This document shows positions 20,134-32,616 of a stretch of DNA of 64,000 nt, piece after piece. The notes below the pieces were generated by a model. It had not been told where the DNA came from. It was given only the letters and a program-made list of their open reading frames with translations, and did no database searches. The position numbers and the translations under genes were made by a program. The DNA comes from Rhabdophis nuchalis (taxonomy: Eukaryota; Chordata; Lepidosauria; Squamata; Natricidae): positions 174,895,663-174,959,662 of the forward strand of contig CM077647.1 of assembly GCA_039707465.1 (NCBI GenBank). The letters are read 5' to 3'. The stretch's first letter is position 1, and every line of letters begins with the position of its first letter.

Positions 20134-23100
20134 CACACACACATATATCTTGATGCATTCAATAATACTCAAAATCAGCTCATTAATATTATACAAGTAA
20201 GAAACTACTAACAAGTATTAATTAATTTTTGTTTAAATCTAATGAAAAATGGCAGAATTTCTACCCTACCATTTTGATTTGAAATCTTCCCTTCTGGGCA
20301 TGGAACACAGTCATAGCAGCAGAACTGATCCCCCTCAATCGCTTTCTTCCAGGATCCAGGGAAACAGGGGTCATTGCATCGAGAATGTGGAGGAACCTGG
20401 CAATAAGCACAAAAGGATTTTAAAAGCGAGATATTTAAAATAGTTTGCAATATTTTGTTCCTTTACGCAGAGAAATTATTTTGGGTTTCATAAAGGTATA
20501 CTGAATTTATCAATTTATCACCAACTTAAAAAGATGTAGAAACCACAATGATGCAGAAAAGGTCCTGTTTGAAGAACAGGGTGGGAAAATAATAACCCTT
20601 GGTTACAAACTCATGAAAACATGGACATTCAGGGGGTTGGACTAGAAGACCTACAAGGTCCCTTCCAACTCTGCTATTGTATTGTATTACTCTTGTGATT
20701 TCAAATGGAAAGGCAAACCAAATCTGCAAACATAGCTTTTGTATTGTAATATCATTTTGTCAAATTGATGAGTACTTGATTATCAACAACAAGAATATTC
20801 CATTCTTTCTTTAATATACAGTTATAAGATTTGGAATGAGATTAGGTTGAATATGGCATCATAACAGATTAAGATATGGTCAATTCACTAATCTGCTACC
20901 TGGTTAAAAGCTGGATTCCAGACAATCACATCTTCATTGATCCATAATTGCTTTCCATTTGGAGCCTCTAGATCCAGCTTTCCAACTCTAACTCTCTGAA
21001 AGGATCTGTTTGGAAAAGTGATCATGTTGGTGATGTCGAATCCACCACTTGCTTCTCCTTTCTCATTCAGGAACACTCCCTCCCCAACTGTATTGTTAAA
21101 AGAAATGCCTTGAAGAAATGAATGGAGCTAATTGAAAGAGAATAAAAGAGGGAGGGAATCAATAGGAATGTAACAGAAAAGAAAACATCATAATCAAGTT
21201 TAATTCACTCATTCTGCCCATTCCAATAACTATTGTTAAATATGTAAACTTAGAAATTTTATAATCACTATTGTATGGAAATATATATGTCCACTCTATT
21301 ATTTATTTGATATTATTTTAAGGAAACATAACAATGAACAGAAGCAGAATGTAAATAGGCTTGTGGAATTATGTCAATTTAGCCAATTAAGTTTACTAAA
21401 AAAAAACCAATTCAAGACAGATAATATATAATATTCATGTCAGCTTGCAAACCATCACCATAACAATTATCAAGCTCCCATAGAGAAGTGTGAATTCCAA
21501 ACATTCCTGTGGTCGGAATGGAATCTCAAGATGACCTGTGACTGCGCATGCATAGATTTAATTTCAATGCTAATTGGGTAACATGATTTATGACAGGTGA
21601 AGGGAAGGGGGCATAGGGGGGTAATGTTCAGACGCCATCAAATAATTTTCAGTTCTGGCTCCACCGGAGACTCAGCCAAGATGTTAATCCTAATAAATGG
21701 ATGTTTTTTGAAGCTTGTCTTGAGGCTGTGAATTAACTGGGGTTTTCTCTTGGGAGCTTCACAATTTACTCATTGGTAGAAAGCTATTTGAGAGTCAGAA
21801 AGCTATTTGAGATTAATTTCCAGATTTTAGAATTTGAAACGCAAGCTTTCTTTAATGGATAAATGAGTGTTAGTGACTGTTGCAAACTTAGATTTCTTTC
21901 ATATTATGCATGCCACACTTAAAAAGGGCCAACTATGCCTGTCAATAACCCATAGAGACTGAAAATTCAGCTCATCACTAAAGAAGAGAAAGGGAATCGA
22001 TAGCAATATAACAGGGAAGAAAACATCATAATCAAGCTTCATTCACTCATTCTTCATATTCCAATAACTATTATTAAATATCTACACTTAGAAATTTGAT
22101 AATCAATGTTGCATAAAAATAAACATGTACATTCCATTATCTTTTTGATATTATTTTAAGTAAAGATATTATTTTATTTTAAGTAAAGATAGGAATGAAC
22201 TAAAGCAGAATGAAAATAGGCTTTTGGATTTAGGTAATTATTTCTGTTTCATGTCTTCTACTTAAGCCACTAATTCAAGATGGATCAAATCTAATCTTTC
22301 CTCATTGGCACAAAGCTATTTGAGGGTCTGATTAATTTCTTTTAGCCAGATTTTGGAATCTGAGGCTTAAGCATTCTCTGATAGATAAATGAGAAGAAGA
22401 GGCTATTGGAAACAAAGAGTTGTTTAAAACTATGCATGATACATCTAAGAAGGACCACCACTTCATCCCTCTAAATCTCTGATAGGAGGCAGAAAGCTCA
22501 GCTTCTTATTCAAGAAAGGTTCATGAGCCACACAAATAGTTCTTAGCAAATTGATCATTTTTGGAAGAGACAGTGAAAGGTAATGTAAATTACCTTATCT
22601 TATTGTGCAATTTATGGTGATTTATTAAATAACTATTGACACCTAAACTATGATTGGTATAGCAGCTTCTGGATGATCAGAACAGCGGAATAACTAAATG
22701 ACAAAATAAGAACACAAATCAGTTTTTCTGTATTGGTTTTATGCAACCAAACTTCACAGAGTTGGAAGGGACATTGTAAGTCTTCTAGTCCACCACCCTG
22801 GTCAAAGAGAAGATCCTACAATGATTTAGAGACTCCAACCTCTTCATAAAAATCTCTAGTTAGGTAGCACCCATGATGTCTAAAGACACATGTTTTTACA
22901 CTAATTCATTGTTCTGTCCATATATTGTACCCTATTTCTATGTTTTTCTCATACTTAAGTTGATTCCACGTGCAGAAAATATTAAGACTTCCCACGAAGG
23001 TTTGAAAAGATAATTCTACATCAAACTGCTCATTGAAACAAAAGAAGAGTCCAGTGCAAAGGGAATACCTGCCAAGGCTGCAGCTGTGGAAGGTCAGGTT

Positions 23101-26100
23101 TTTTACCCATCATGGTTTTCCTCCTATTGAAGTTTAATATGTTTAGAGCCTGCAAAGCATGAGCCACAGCATAAACAGCATTGTAGACACTGTAGCTATG
23201 GCCAGTCATTTCCATTTCAAATATAGGTGCAGGAAGATCCTCCAGCTTCATCTCCTGAGTGCATTTCCTACTGTGTGTTTCTTGTAATTCTGGCTTTGGA
23301 AATGAACACTCAAATGCTTGTTCCCAAACATTCTGGCGAAACCCATCTCTGTCGTCTGAAAGTGGATTGATGGTCTGAAGAAATTCCTTGAAACCTGCAA
23401 CTGCTGTTGAATGAACAGTGAAGGAAAGAGCCCCATGGAACATCTGGAGATCCCATGCAATTTGTACACCTGAGAGTATAAAATCAATCTGTGCAGTCAT
23501 GATCCAAACCTTCCTAAATAAGGCAAGTTCCTTGTTTTCAGGATCGACCATAAATGTTACCAATCTTAGCCATATAATTGTCCAGGCTTCTCCATAGACA
23601 AGAACCGCATTGGCTTTATTATTCATCATATTGATGGAGATAATGTTGATTGTTTGATAAAATTCTCGTAATTTTTCCAAGTGGATTAGCTGTTCAAGTC
23701 TTTCTATAAATGCTGAGCAGATGCCATTCTGGGCAAGTAAGGGCTGCATTTTTTGTAAGAATTTTTCTCCATTGTGGTTATCAACAGAAAATATCCCAAT
23801 CCATGTCCAGCTGAAATGATGAAGCAGTTGGACAATCCCAATGTACTGCTGGTCCTCTTTGGGGACCATGAAATAAAGTGAAGAGAGCTTACTGGTCTGA
23901 AATTCCTCCTGAGGTAATGCGCCATACGTCAGCTAAAAGAAAGTCCAGTAGAATTCTGATGAGTTTTTAGTTTAAATTTAATTTTCCTATCGTGTGTTCA
24001 TGTAAAATATTTCCAGGGAATATTGCTGTCCTAGCGTTCTTTTCAGAATATAGTAACAGATTTCTTTGATTTGAAGACCACTAAGGTCCCTCCAACTCTG
24101 TTATTCTGAGGATGTTCTCATTGCATGAAAATATTTCAAACACATGATCAATTGTTTTAAAAAAGACATTCAAATCTTCTCCCAGGTATGGAATCATTCT
24201 TGATACTTACTTCCTATAACTGACAATGTAGTTTCAGGAACGAATGCTGAGTAGTAGACCTCAATTTTTACAGAACATCTTAACACAAACCTAAGCCTAA
24301 TTTTTGATGCCCATTAATTATCCAATAACAATTATGAGGTTAAGAATTTTATTCTCAACCCCTTCAGAACTTACTTGTGGAATCTTGAAGAATCCTACAA
24401 TTTCAGCTATATAAAATGATGCAACAAAATCCAATCCCCCAGTAATAGCCATAAGATCCTTCTGGTTATCACACTTGTAGTTAGGGACAAATTCCTGGGA
24501 TTTGAAAAGCAGGTCCAGAGTGGTGCGATAGGTCATCCTTGAATTATAATAACTGTCATAGATGTGGAACCCAAGAGTGACATTAGGTAAGATCTGGGAG
24601 TCCTCATTGATCTCCTTCACAGCAAAAGCCAAGGCGAGGATATGCTGGTAGAATTTGATTAATACACTGCAAATGATTTAAATATCCCAGTTGAAAAAGG
24701 AAGTTGGCAAATTCTCCTAAGTTGGCATCATTTTTATATGAAAGAACAAACATTTCTTTCTCTGATGAAGGTAGGAAAGTAGTAGGTTTTCTAAAATACT
24801 GAATAATTTGTACATAGTTCAAATTTGCTTTTCTACATTATTTGCACAATTTGCAACAAATCTGTCATAAGAAATAAAGATAGTGCTTTTTTCATGGGAC
24901 TCAATTTAGGTACTTAATTTCCCCCCAAAAATGGAATATAAACAAATCCAACATGTATCAGTCATTTATTATATGGATTTGTTTTTAAGAGTGATAATAC
25001 AGATTTTTTAAAGAGAACCTTCCCTTAGGCTTACTAAATGTCCTTCAAAATATGTTTTGCACCTATTCTGACCTAGGCTTCCCAAGAACATGCAGCAAAC
25101 TTCTGGTCCCAGCAAACACCCCTTTTATTAATGCACTGTGAATTCTGCTCATTCACAATCAGCAAAGTCTTTCAAGGGAGGTTTAGCAGTCACAGACCTT
25201 CTCTGGCTTGGAGAGCTGACAGGCTGATGTCTGCAAAACTTGACAAGGACTCTCAAAGAGTCACAAACCAATGAAGCAAACTAATTGTCTCATGTAAACT
25301 CCGTTTACCTTTCGCTCCTCTTTTCTTTCCTCTGGGAGTGGCCATTCATTGCCCACCTCTGGCCTTTCCCCAAAGTTGACCCCTGTTCTTTAGCTGTTCC
25401 CTTTGTTTGGCAACATGGTGCATGCACACACTGGGAACAGGTTCCAGCTATTCCTCTGGCCCACTGATGTCTGACTCCTAAGGCAGCTGATAACTGGCAT
25501 ATGGCTCTGTCCCCCTCTCTGCCTCCGCCCTCATCAGATCCTTCCCCAGACTCCAGGACTGGCCCATGCTCCTCCCCCAACCTCCTCACTGTCCGAATCT
25601 GCTGCCAGTTTTGCTGGCCACTGGGTGGCCACAGCAGCACCAAAGTTTCATACCTTATATGACAAACACTTCACCCTAAAGTAAAGAAAATGTTTATTCT
25701 CCCGTAACTAAAAACATTTGATAGCTAGATTATATATAATGTCTACATTTATACCAAGAACCTTTTACTCTTACATAGCCATAGCACTTAGACTTAGAAA
25801 GATATTTTATTTTCTTAATTATTAAATATATTTCTATGCTTTCAATGTCAAAATGGGTATGGTTTTCAGTGGTTTAAATAGAAAAAAATACAGTATCAAA
25901 CATATAAAATGCAAAGTGAAAACACAACAGCACTACAACAATACAACGAGAATAAAATGAGAAAAAGTTGATTTCCAGTGACACACTACATCACCAACCA
26001 TATTTCCAATGTCATAATTAGCTGCAGCCAACAGACATTGTGTCATTTTAATCGACTAATGATCTAAAATCTGACATAAGTAATGACTTAAGTTGAATCA

Positions 26101-27905
26101 ACTACTGAACAAATTTTCAAGATACATGAACACTTCCATTATGGATTAAACATTTCAAATGTAATGCCCTCTCTACTTAATGGCACAAAAACTTTGTGCC
26201 ATTAACTTTGTTATGAAGTTATGTATAAGTGAAACTTGAAAAATTAGAATATTGTGCAAAAGTTCATTTATTTCAGTAATGCAACTTAAGAGGGGAAACC
26301 AATATATGAGCTAAGACTCATTACATCCAAAGCAAGATTTGATTTGTCATAATTGTGATGATTATGGCGTACAGCTCATGAAAACCCCCAATCCACATTC
26401 TCAGATAATTAGAATATTACATTTCATCAATAAAACAAGGAATGTACCTAGAACAATATCGGACCTCTGAAAAGTATAATGCTTCAATTGTGGCCTTCAG
26501 GTCTTCTGCATTGTTTGGTCTCATGTCTCTCATCTCATCTCAGCTGAAGGCTGCTATTGAAGCATCCTGGTCTTCCATAACACCTCAGCAGTGCCACCGG
26601 CTTATAGCTTCCATGCCACACCGCATTGAGGCAGTAATTCTTGCAAAAGGGGCCCAAACCAAGTACTGAGTACATATGCATGCTTATACTTTTCAGAGGT
26701 CCAATATTGTTCTATGTACAATCCTTGTTTTATTGATTGCATGTAATATTCTAATTTTCTGACATTGTGTATTTGGGATCCTCATGAGCTGTACACCATA
26801 ATCATCACAATTATGACAAATCATGGCTTGAACTATCTTGCTTTGCATGTAATGAGTCTTAGCTCATATATTAGTTTCACCTTTTAAGTTGCATTACTGA
26901 AATAAATGAACTTTTGCACGATATTCTAATATTTCAAGTTTTACTTGTAGAACCTAAGATGAATGCAGGCACATTTATTCATTGCTCGCTGTATTTGAGG
27001 GCTAGATTCCAAGTACTAACTACAAGTGAGGCTGTTGAACAACTTCTTTAATGTACTATGATCTCAGCATGTCAGCTTGTATTAATTTCAAGTGGAAACT
27101 GAAGTGCAGGAACATTTTGGTGTGTTAGAATGTTGATTCTAGGCATATAGAGATCGAGGGATTTAGAATTCTGGTTCTTATCTGCTAACTACTCTGTTTC
27201 ACTTTCTTATGGAAAGTTATTTTCTCTCCCAGCACTTCCTTTATGTTTTTTTGATATTCATTTTGTTTTGTATCAATAATTATCACCATCCTCATCCTCA
27301 TCATCCAGGTCCTTGGAAAGGACTCGACGTATAAATAAAAATGCCAAATTCATCTGACTGTGTAACCAACCCTACAGACACTTGATGTCAGGCCTTGCAC
27401 ACCCCATATAAGCACTTAGACTTATATACTGCTTCACAGTGCTTCCTAGCCCTCTCCAAGTGATTTGTAAAGTCAGCTTATTGCCCCCAACATTATGGCT
27501 CCTCATTTTACCCACCTTGGAAGGATGGAAGGCTGAGTCAATCTTGAGCCTGATGAAATTTGATGTGCCAAATTCTAGGCAGCCAGCAGTGATCAGAAGT
27601 AGCCTGCAGTATTGCACTCTAACCACTCTGCCACCAAGGCTCAAGCAATTTTGGGGAAACTGATATAAAATTAGAAAAAAGAATCCTTACCTCGGTGCGT
27701 CATCAGATTTTATACCAGGATGTTCATTAAAATTAATTTCATAAAGATTGTAATAAGTGAGGGATACTATCCCACCCATGACAAGGTCCCCAGGTAGGTA
27801 CCACTCGTGTGGAACAGGGAAAGCATCACTCACAGGGCAGCTCAGAGTCACGATTTTCTTCACCAGGAACATCTGGAGAAGCAATATCTTCACTCTTGAA
27901 AACAT
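18825..27905 (-). CDS. Gene B: vomeronasal type-2 receptor (six coding exons)
   Basis: Same architecture and predicted chemosensory role as gene A. Coding exons: 27691-27905, 24375-24666, 23069-23932, 20900-21127, 20270-20396, 18825-19723; 2625 nt, about 874 aa, phases consistent and splice sites consensus. Exon 1 differs from the others: the usual ATG has become ATA and an upstream ATG (27905) opens the frame, giving N-terminus [17 protein letters not shown]; an internal ATG could also serve. Intron 1 (3 kb) holds an LTR-like repeat and a Tc1-like element, intron 3 a solo LTR. Exon 6 is more divergent from A and C than they are from each other ([28 protein letters not shown]). Its exon 1 lies within duplication copy 2, the rest outside it. 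Confidence 0.92.
20628..20690 (+). repeat. CR1 3'-end relic in intron 4 of gene B
   Basis: The text gggggttggactagaagacc...ggtcccttccaactctgctatt is the typical end of a CR1 LINE. Genes A, C and D lack it at this position, so the insertion is specific to gene B. Confidence 0.8.
21438..21763 (+). mobile_element. Solo LTR in intron 3 of gene B
   Basis: 326 bp starting TGTCAGC and ending TTCACA, with AATAAA at 21692. The flanks are attca (left) and attta (right), a 5-bp duplication with one change. Gene A has the unbroken site aatatttactcatt near 11190. Length, TG...CA ends, polyA signal and 5-bp duplication support a solo LTR, superfamily uncertain. Confidence 0.75.
23069..23932 (-). CDS. Gene B exon 3: main ligand-binding exon
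   Basis: 864 bp, phase 0. It is closely related to exon 3 of gene C (shared [48 protein letters not shown]) and less so to that of gene A. Confidence 0.93.
25065..25640 (-). mobile_element. LTR-like repeat in intron 1 of gene B
   Basis: Read on the minus strand it carries a polyadenylation-type AATAAAAGG, followed by about 60 bp to an end near aggcttcccaag on the plus strand. Homologues occupy the same intronic place in gene C (39265-39600, truncated) and D (55235-55700) but not gene A. Boundaries and superfamily are uncertain; solo LTR is my best guess. Confidence 0.45.
26226..26947 (+). mobile_element. Tc1/mariner-like element with long inverted repeats
   Basis: It is bounded by TA on both sides. 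The ends taagtgaaacttgaaa and tttcaagttttacttg are inverted, and the inverted similarity extends about 250 bp inward on each side. The middle (about 26520-26669) encodes a Tc1 transposase C-terminal remnant ([20 protein letters not shown], then ending TKY and a stop). It is a deletion derivative without catalytic residues, in intron 1 of gene B. Confidence 0.8.
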
Positions 27906-28520
27906 CTCTCTCTTTCATCCTATTCTACAATAAAAGTTGTATTAGTCCAATAGCTAATCCAGTGATTAATTCAAGGTTTATATCTGACAGTGCATCTCAA
28001 TCAAAAAATCCACCATTGGGTATTGGGAGATACACGAGAGTGCAAATTCATATCTTTTAATAGCATCAGGGCTTGGACAGTTACTCTGGCAGCGGAGAAC
28101 AGAGGGAGGAAATCTGTACAATGTCTGACACACAGCCATTATTATCCATGTGCCAAGCTCCCTGGGGTTCAAGAAACATTGATTGCTGTTGAATTGAAAT
28201 AAGCCTTCTGTGCAGTCTTTGATGCTTCTGCCTAGTAGAGAAAATATGGTAATTCCTGTAGGAGATGATTACTTTGTTTTTGATGAGACAATAACTGGCC
28301 AATTTCTAAATGCTCATTTGCTAACAAAATGTACAGAGAGGAATTTGCAATACAGAATTGCTTCATTTTTGAATTGTATGTTATTTTTTTAAAATGAATA
28401 ATAAATGCAGTTCACTTTCCTTTGCCTAGCACTGAGATGCATTGATAATTTGACATCCCCTCATTTTAAGAAATTTTGTATGATTTCCTTTGAAATTCCC
28501 CTAGAGGGAGATGAAAGAAG
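27906..28520 (-). promoter_or_regulatory. 5' flank of gene B
   Basis: The sequence is shared with the flanks of genes C (41149-41700), D (57051-57480) and E (47005-47480), so it presumably contains 5' UTR and promoter. I could not place a TATA box or start site. Copy 1 has lost most of it (27906-28455) in the 672-bp deletion. Confidence 0.4.
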
Positions 28521-28682
28521 AAGAAATTTTCTCCACTGTTGTTTTCAACAGCAAAAATCCTATTCCACGTCCACCTGAATTCATGAAGCAGTTGGATAAT
28601 CCCAATGCACCTATAGTCCTCTTGAAATAAAATGAAGAGAGTTTACCGTTCCGAAATTCCACTTTGTCTAATGAGCCATATA
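28521..28682 (-). pseudogene. V2R exon 3 fragment, copy 2
   Basis: Counterpart of 955-1127, with a small additional deletion near 28622 that removes part of MVPKEA. A CR1 with (AATAG)n tail interrupts it at the same position, so the break predates the duplication. Confidence 0.85.
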
Positions 28683-29577
28683 TAGAATAGAATAGAATAG
28701 AATAGAATAGAATAGAATAGAATAGAATAGAAGGGACTTTGGACCAAACACCCATTGCTTCTTGTTCCACCCTCAGGTGCTTTGGAGAATAGTTTGACTC
28801 CCTCTTTGTAGCAGCCCCTGAGATATTGGAACACTGCTGTTATGTCTGCCCTAGCCTTCTCTTCATTAAATGAGAGATATCCAGTTTCACAACTGTTCTT
28901 CATATGTTTTAGACCGGGGTCCCCAACCCCCGGGCCGCTGACTGGTGCCAGTCCGTGGCTTGATAGGAACCGGGCCGCAGGGCCAGAGAGGAGGAGGAGG
29001 GGTCAGCCCCCTGGGCAGAGCACGCACCGGATTCGGGAGAGCGCAGGCATGGCCGTTTGCACCGTTGGAGGCCCTAGAGGGCCGAGTGAGCCGACTACCC
29101 CCCCCCGCATGTGCATGTGCTGCCTGTTCCCCCTCCCACCCCGCCCCTCCTCTAAGCCAGCTGGTCCGCAGAGTTGTCTTTAAAATGAAACTGGTCCCTG
29201 GTGCAAAAAAGGTTGGGGACCCCTGTTTTAGACCGCAGTCCCCTAATCATGTTTCTTGTTCTTCTCTGCACTCTTTCTAGAGTCTCCCCATATTTTTTTA
29301 CATTGTGGTGACCAAAACTGAATGCTGTATTCCAAGTGTGGCCTTGCCACGGCATTATAAAGTGGTATTAACACTTCACATGATCTTGATTCTATCCTTC
29401 TGATTATGCAGCCTGGAACTGTGCTGGCTTTTTTGTCAACTGCTGCACACGGCTGGCTCCTATTTAAATGGTTGTCCACTAGGACTCCAAGATCCATCTC
29501 AGAGTTGTTGAGCAAAGTACCACTTATACTGTATTTGTGCAATTGCTTTCCATAAATGTAGAAGCTTATATTTTTAT
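28683..29577 (-). mobile_element. CR1 LINE fragment, copy 2, with (AATAG)n tail
   Basis: Counterpart of 1128-2214, holding the hAT at 28915-29225. Minus-strand CR1 RT sequence (LGVLVDNHLNRSQPCAAVDKK; EVLIPLYNAVARPHLEYSIQF) is better preserved here than in copy 1. Confidence 0.85.
28915..29225. mobile_element. hAT (MER1/Charlie-like) element, copy 2
   Basis: Same termini as 1358-1866. It is flanked by a perfect 8-bp duplication ttttagac on both sides. It contains a single minisatellite unit. Confidence 0.9.
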
Positions 29578-29984
29578 GTGAGCTAAAAGACAGTCCAGGA
29601 GTATATTGTTGAGTCTTTTGATGAAATTTAATTCTCTTATCCTGTTTTCATATGAAATATATCCAAGGAAGGATTTATCTTCCTGAAATTCTTCTAAACA
29701 TTAAAATGAAAAGGAATTTCTTGGAATTATTTCAAACTCAAATGATGATTTTTTTTTTCATAGACGTAAAAGGTTGAAATCTTCCGTCCAGTAAGGAATG
29801 CCTATGAATACTTACTTCCTGTATTTGGCATTATACTTTGAAAATTATGGTGAGACAGCTTAAGCCAGGCCGAAGATCTTCAAATTGTATAGGCCCACAT
29901 TGCAGCAAATTCATTTAAAGACACGCTTTGAAATTCTTGCTGATTTTCTTTTCTCTGATAGCCATGCCAAGCCATGATGCCTTT

Positions 29985-30785
29985 TTGTTTATTTTTATTT
30001 TATTTATTAATTTATTTATTATTCATTTATTTGTCAAGCATGAATCAGATAACAGATATAAGCATAAACATGATTATGGATACATGAAATGGATACAAAT
30101 GCAAGGGAATATTTGGGCAGGGATGGTAGGCCCTTTGGTGCGGTTATGCAAGACCCTTACAGACCTCTTGGGAATGGGGGTGAGGTCAACAATAGACAGT
30201 TTCAGGTTAAAGTAATGGGGTTTGGGGGAATAAACCAAAGAATCAGGGAGAGCATTCTAGGCATTGACCACTCTGTTGCTGAAGTCGTATTTTAGGCAAT
30301 TGAGTTTGGAGTAGTTTACCATTAGTTTGTATCTATTGCATGCTCGTGTATTCTTGTGATTGAAGATGAAATACTCATTTGACAGGCAGGACATTGTAGC
30401 AGATAATTTTTATGTACTACGCTTAGGTCAGACCGAAGGTGGCATAGTTCTAAGTTGTCTAAGCCCAAAATTTCAAGCCTGGTGGTATAAGATATTCTAT
30501 TGCGAGCGGAGGAGTGGAGGACTCTTGTCATGAAATATCTCTTGCCTTTCTCAATTGTATTAATGCAGTGCCGGTTCCAGACAGATGAGCTCTATTCCTT
30601 TGCAACATCGATTCTAGTAGTGAGGCTGCTGCTGGTATCAGAGGAGCAAAGGGTGCAGGTTGCATCAAATTCTGCATTTGTTTTATAGTTGGAGTGCTGC
30701 AAAGTTGCATAAATTGCACACATAGTGCAGGAGAGTCTCCACTGTTGTGTGGTCAGACACTGCTTCTGCGTGTAGGTCAGATATG
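29985..30785 (-). mobile_element. CR1-group LINE 3' fragment, copy 2
   Basis: Counterpart of 2640-3440, nearly identical, with a (TTTA)n-type tail at 29985-30030. The (CA)n run follows at 30855-30902. Confidence 0.65.
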
Positions 30786-30855
30786 ATGCTGGTTGTTTCC
30801 ACTGCTCCCCAGAAAATTTTTTGGAGTGGAAATCAATGTCAGGCAGAACACCCCC

Positions 30856-30904
<49 letters not shown>

Positions 30905-31582
30905 ATCAAATTCAACTAACCTGATTTATTATCTTTTAAAAAATGGAGATAAATGTAACAAGATTTACAAACTCAACCCATTTTTAATTTGAAACAAATC
31001 CAATGTTGATATCCCATTATGCACTGTAGCATTTAATAGTATAAAAATGATGAACATGTCTCTGCAAACATTGAACATCATTTGAGCCAATGTCTGAAAT
31101 ACCCTAACAGTGAATAAGATTACAAGCAAAACAGTCAGCAGAATTGATCCCGCTCAATCCTTCAGTTCCAGAGGGGCTTAATTGGAGTGGGCTATAGTAG
31201 AAAGCAGGGGCTTTGTTCTTAGTTGTTTTCTTTTAAGAGTGACATGTTTTCATCGGTCTTGTTTTTTGGGTACATATATGTAAGCTGGTTTTTTTTTGTT
31301 TTTTTTATGGAAGCTGTTTGTTCCCTAATGTGTTTCAGCGTATTGGTTTTCTGGCTAGAACCATGTTGCTTGTATCTTTACAATTTATATTGTTTTATAT
31401 GTTTCCCAGTATAATTTGATCACTTATTAGTAAGCTATGACTATCACTAAGTGTTGTATCTTATGATGGATGTATTCTATTTTAGAATAGATGTTTTAGA
31501 ATAGATGGATGTATTCTATTTTTTATTGTACACTGAGAGCATATGCACCAAAGGCAAATTCCTTGTGTGTCCAATCACACCA

Positions 31583-31765
31583 CTAGAGGCCAAGATGGAG
31601 AAGACCTCCACAGCTACCATGGCTTTTCCTTTTGTGCTCAGATAGGCTGGAAAGAAGGAGATCCAAACACTGCAAAAGGCCAACATGCTGAAGGTGATGA
31701 ACTTGGCTTTGTTAAAGCTGTCAGGTAATTTACGGGCAAGGAAAGCCACAATGAAGCTGGCAAAT
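31583..31765 (-). pseudogene. V2R exon 6 fragment (TM6-TM7), copy 2
   Basis: Counterpart of 4198-4370 without the internal deletion: [19 protein letters not shown] through VEVFSILAS is continuous. Both exon ends are missing, so it is not a functional exon. Confidence 0.88.
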
Positions 31766-31990
31766 GCCTTCTGTGTCCAATCACACTTGTGTGTCCAATC
31801 ACACCACTGTGGTGTGATTGCAAATGGCTCCTCTCAGTCACTGCTTTGGATACCGTTGCTCAGTTGGTCCTCTGTGCTACTCTCACTTCTAGACTACTAT
31901 GCTGCTCTTAGTCTTCTTCGTGTGTTTCGTTAAGCAGCTCAGAGACAGAGAAAGTGATTGTGTGGCATTCTCTTAAATGAATAAATTGGT

Positions 31991-32616
31991 AAGGTGCACT
32001 CGAAAGCTACAGCTAGTCCAGAATGCAGCCGCGCAGTTGATTACGGAAGCCCCTAGATGCTCCCATATAACACCACTCCTGCGCGAGCTGCACTGGCTAC
32101 CTGTGGTCTTTCGGGTGCGCTTCAAGGTGTTGATGACCATCTTTAAAGCGCTCCATGGCTCGGGACCTAGTTATATGCGAGACCGCCTCCTGCCCCATAC
32201 ATCCCTTCGTCCGATCCGCTCCCACAGAGAGGGCCTTCTCAGGGTGCCGTCGGCTGGGCAATGCCGGTTGGTGACACCCAGGGGAAGGGCCTTCTCTGTG
32301 TCGGGCCCTACCCTTTGGAACGACCTACCCCCGGAATTACGAACTATCTCTGACCTCCATGTCTTCCGCCAATGTCTAAAGACATACCTTTTCCATCAAG
32401 CCGGCCTAGCGTAACCTCCGTTGGGACTATTAATAGACAGTTTTAAATTTGGGGATTTTAAATTGATTTTAGCACAGGGGAAATTTAATAGTTTTTTAAA
32501 TTTTATATTTTGTCTATATTTGTATGTTTTAATTTCCTGTGCGCTGCCCTGGGTCCTTTTTGGAGAAGGGCGGGGTATAAATACGAATAAAATAAAAATA
32601 AATAAATAAATAAACA
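31991..32616 (+). mobile_element. CR1/L2-group LINE 3' end, copy 2
   Basis: The open frame at 31977-32414 encodes the RT C-terminus without the deletion seen in copy 1 (LRELHWLPVVFRVRFKVL, LWNDLPPELRTISDL). It has the same 3' UTR and (AAATA)n tail. Confidence 0.85.
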
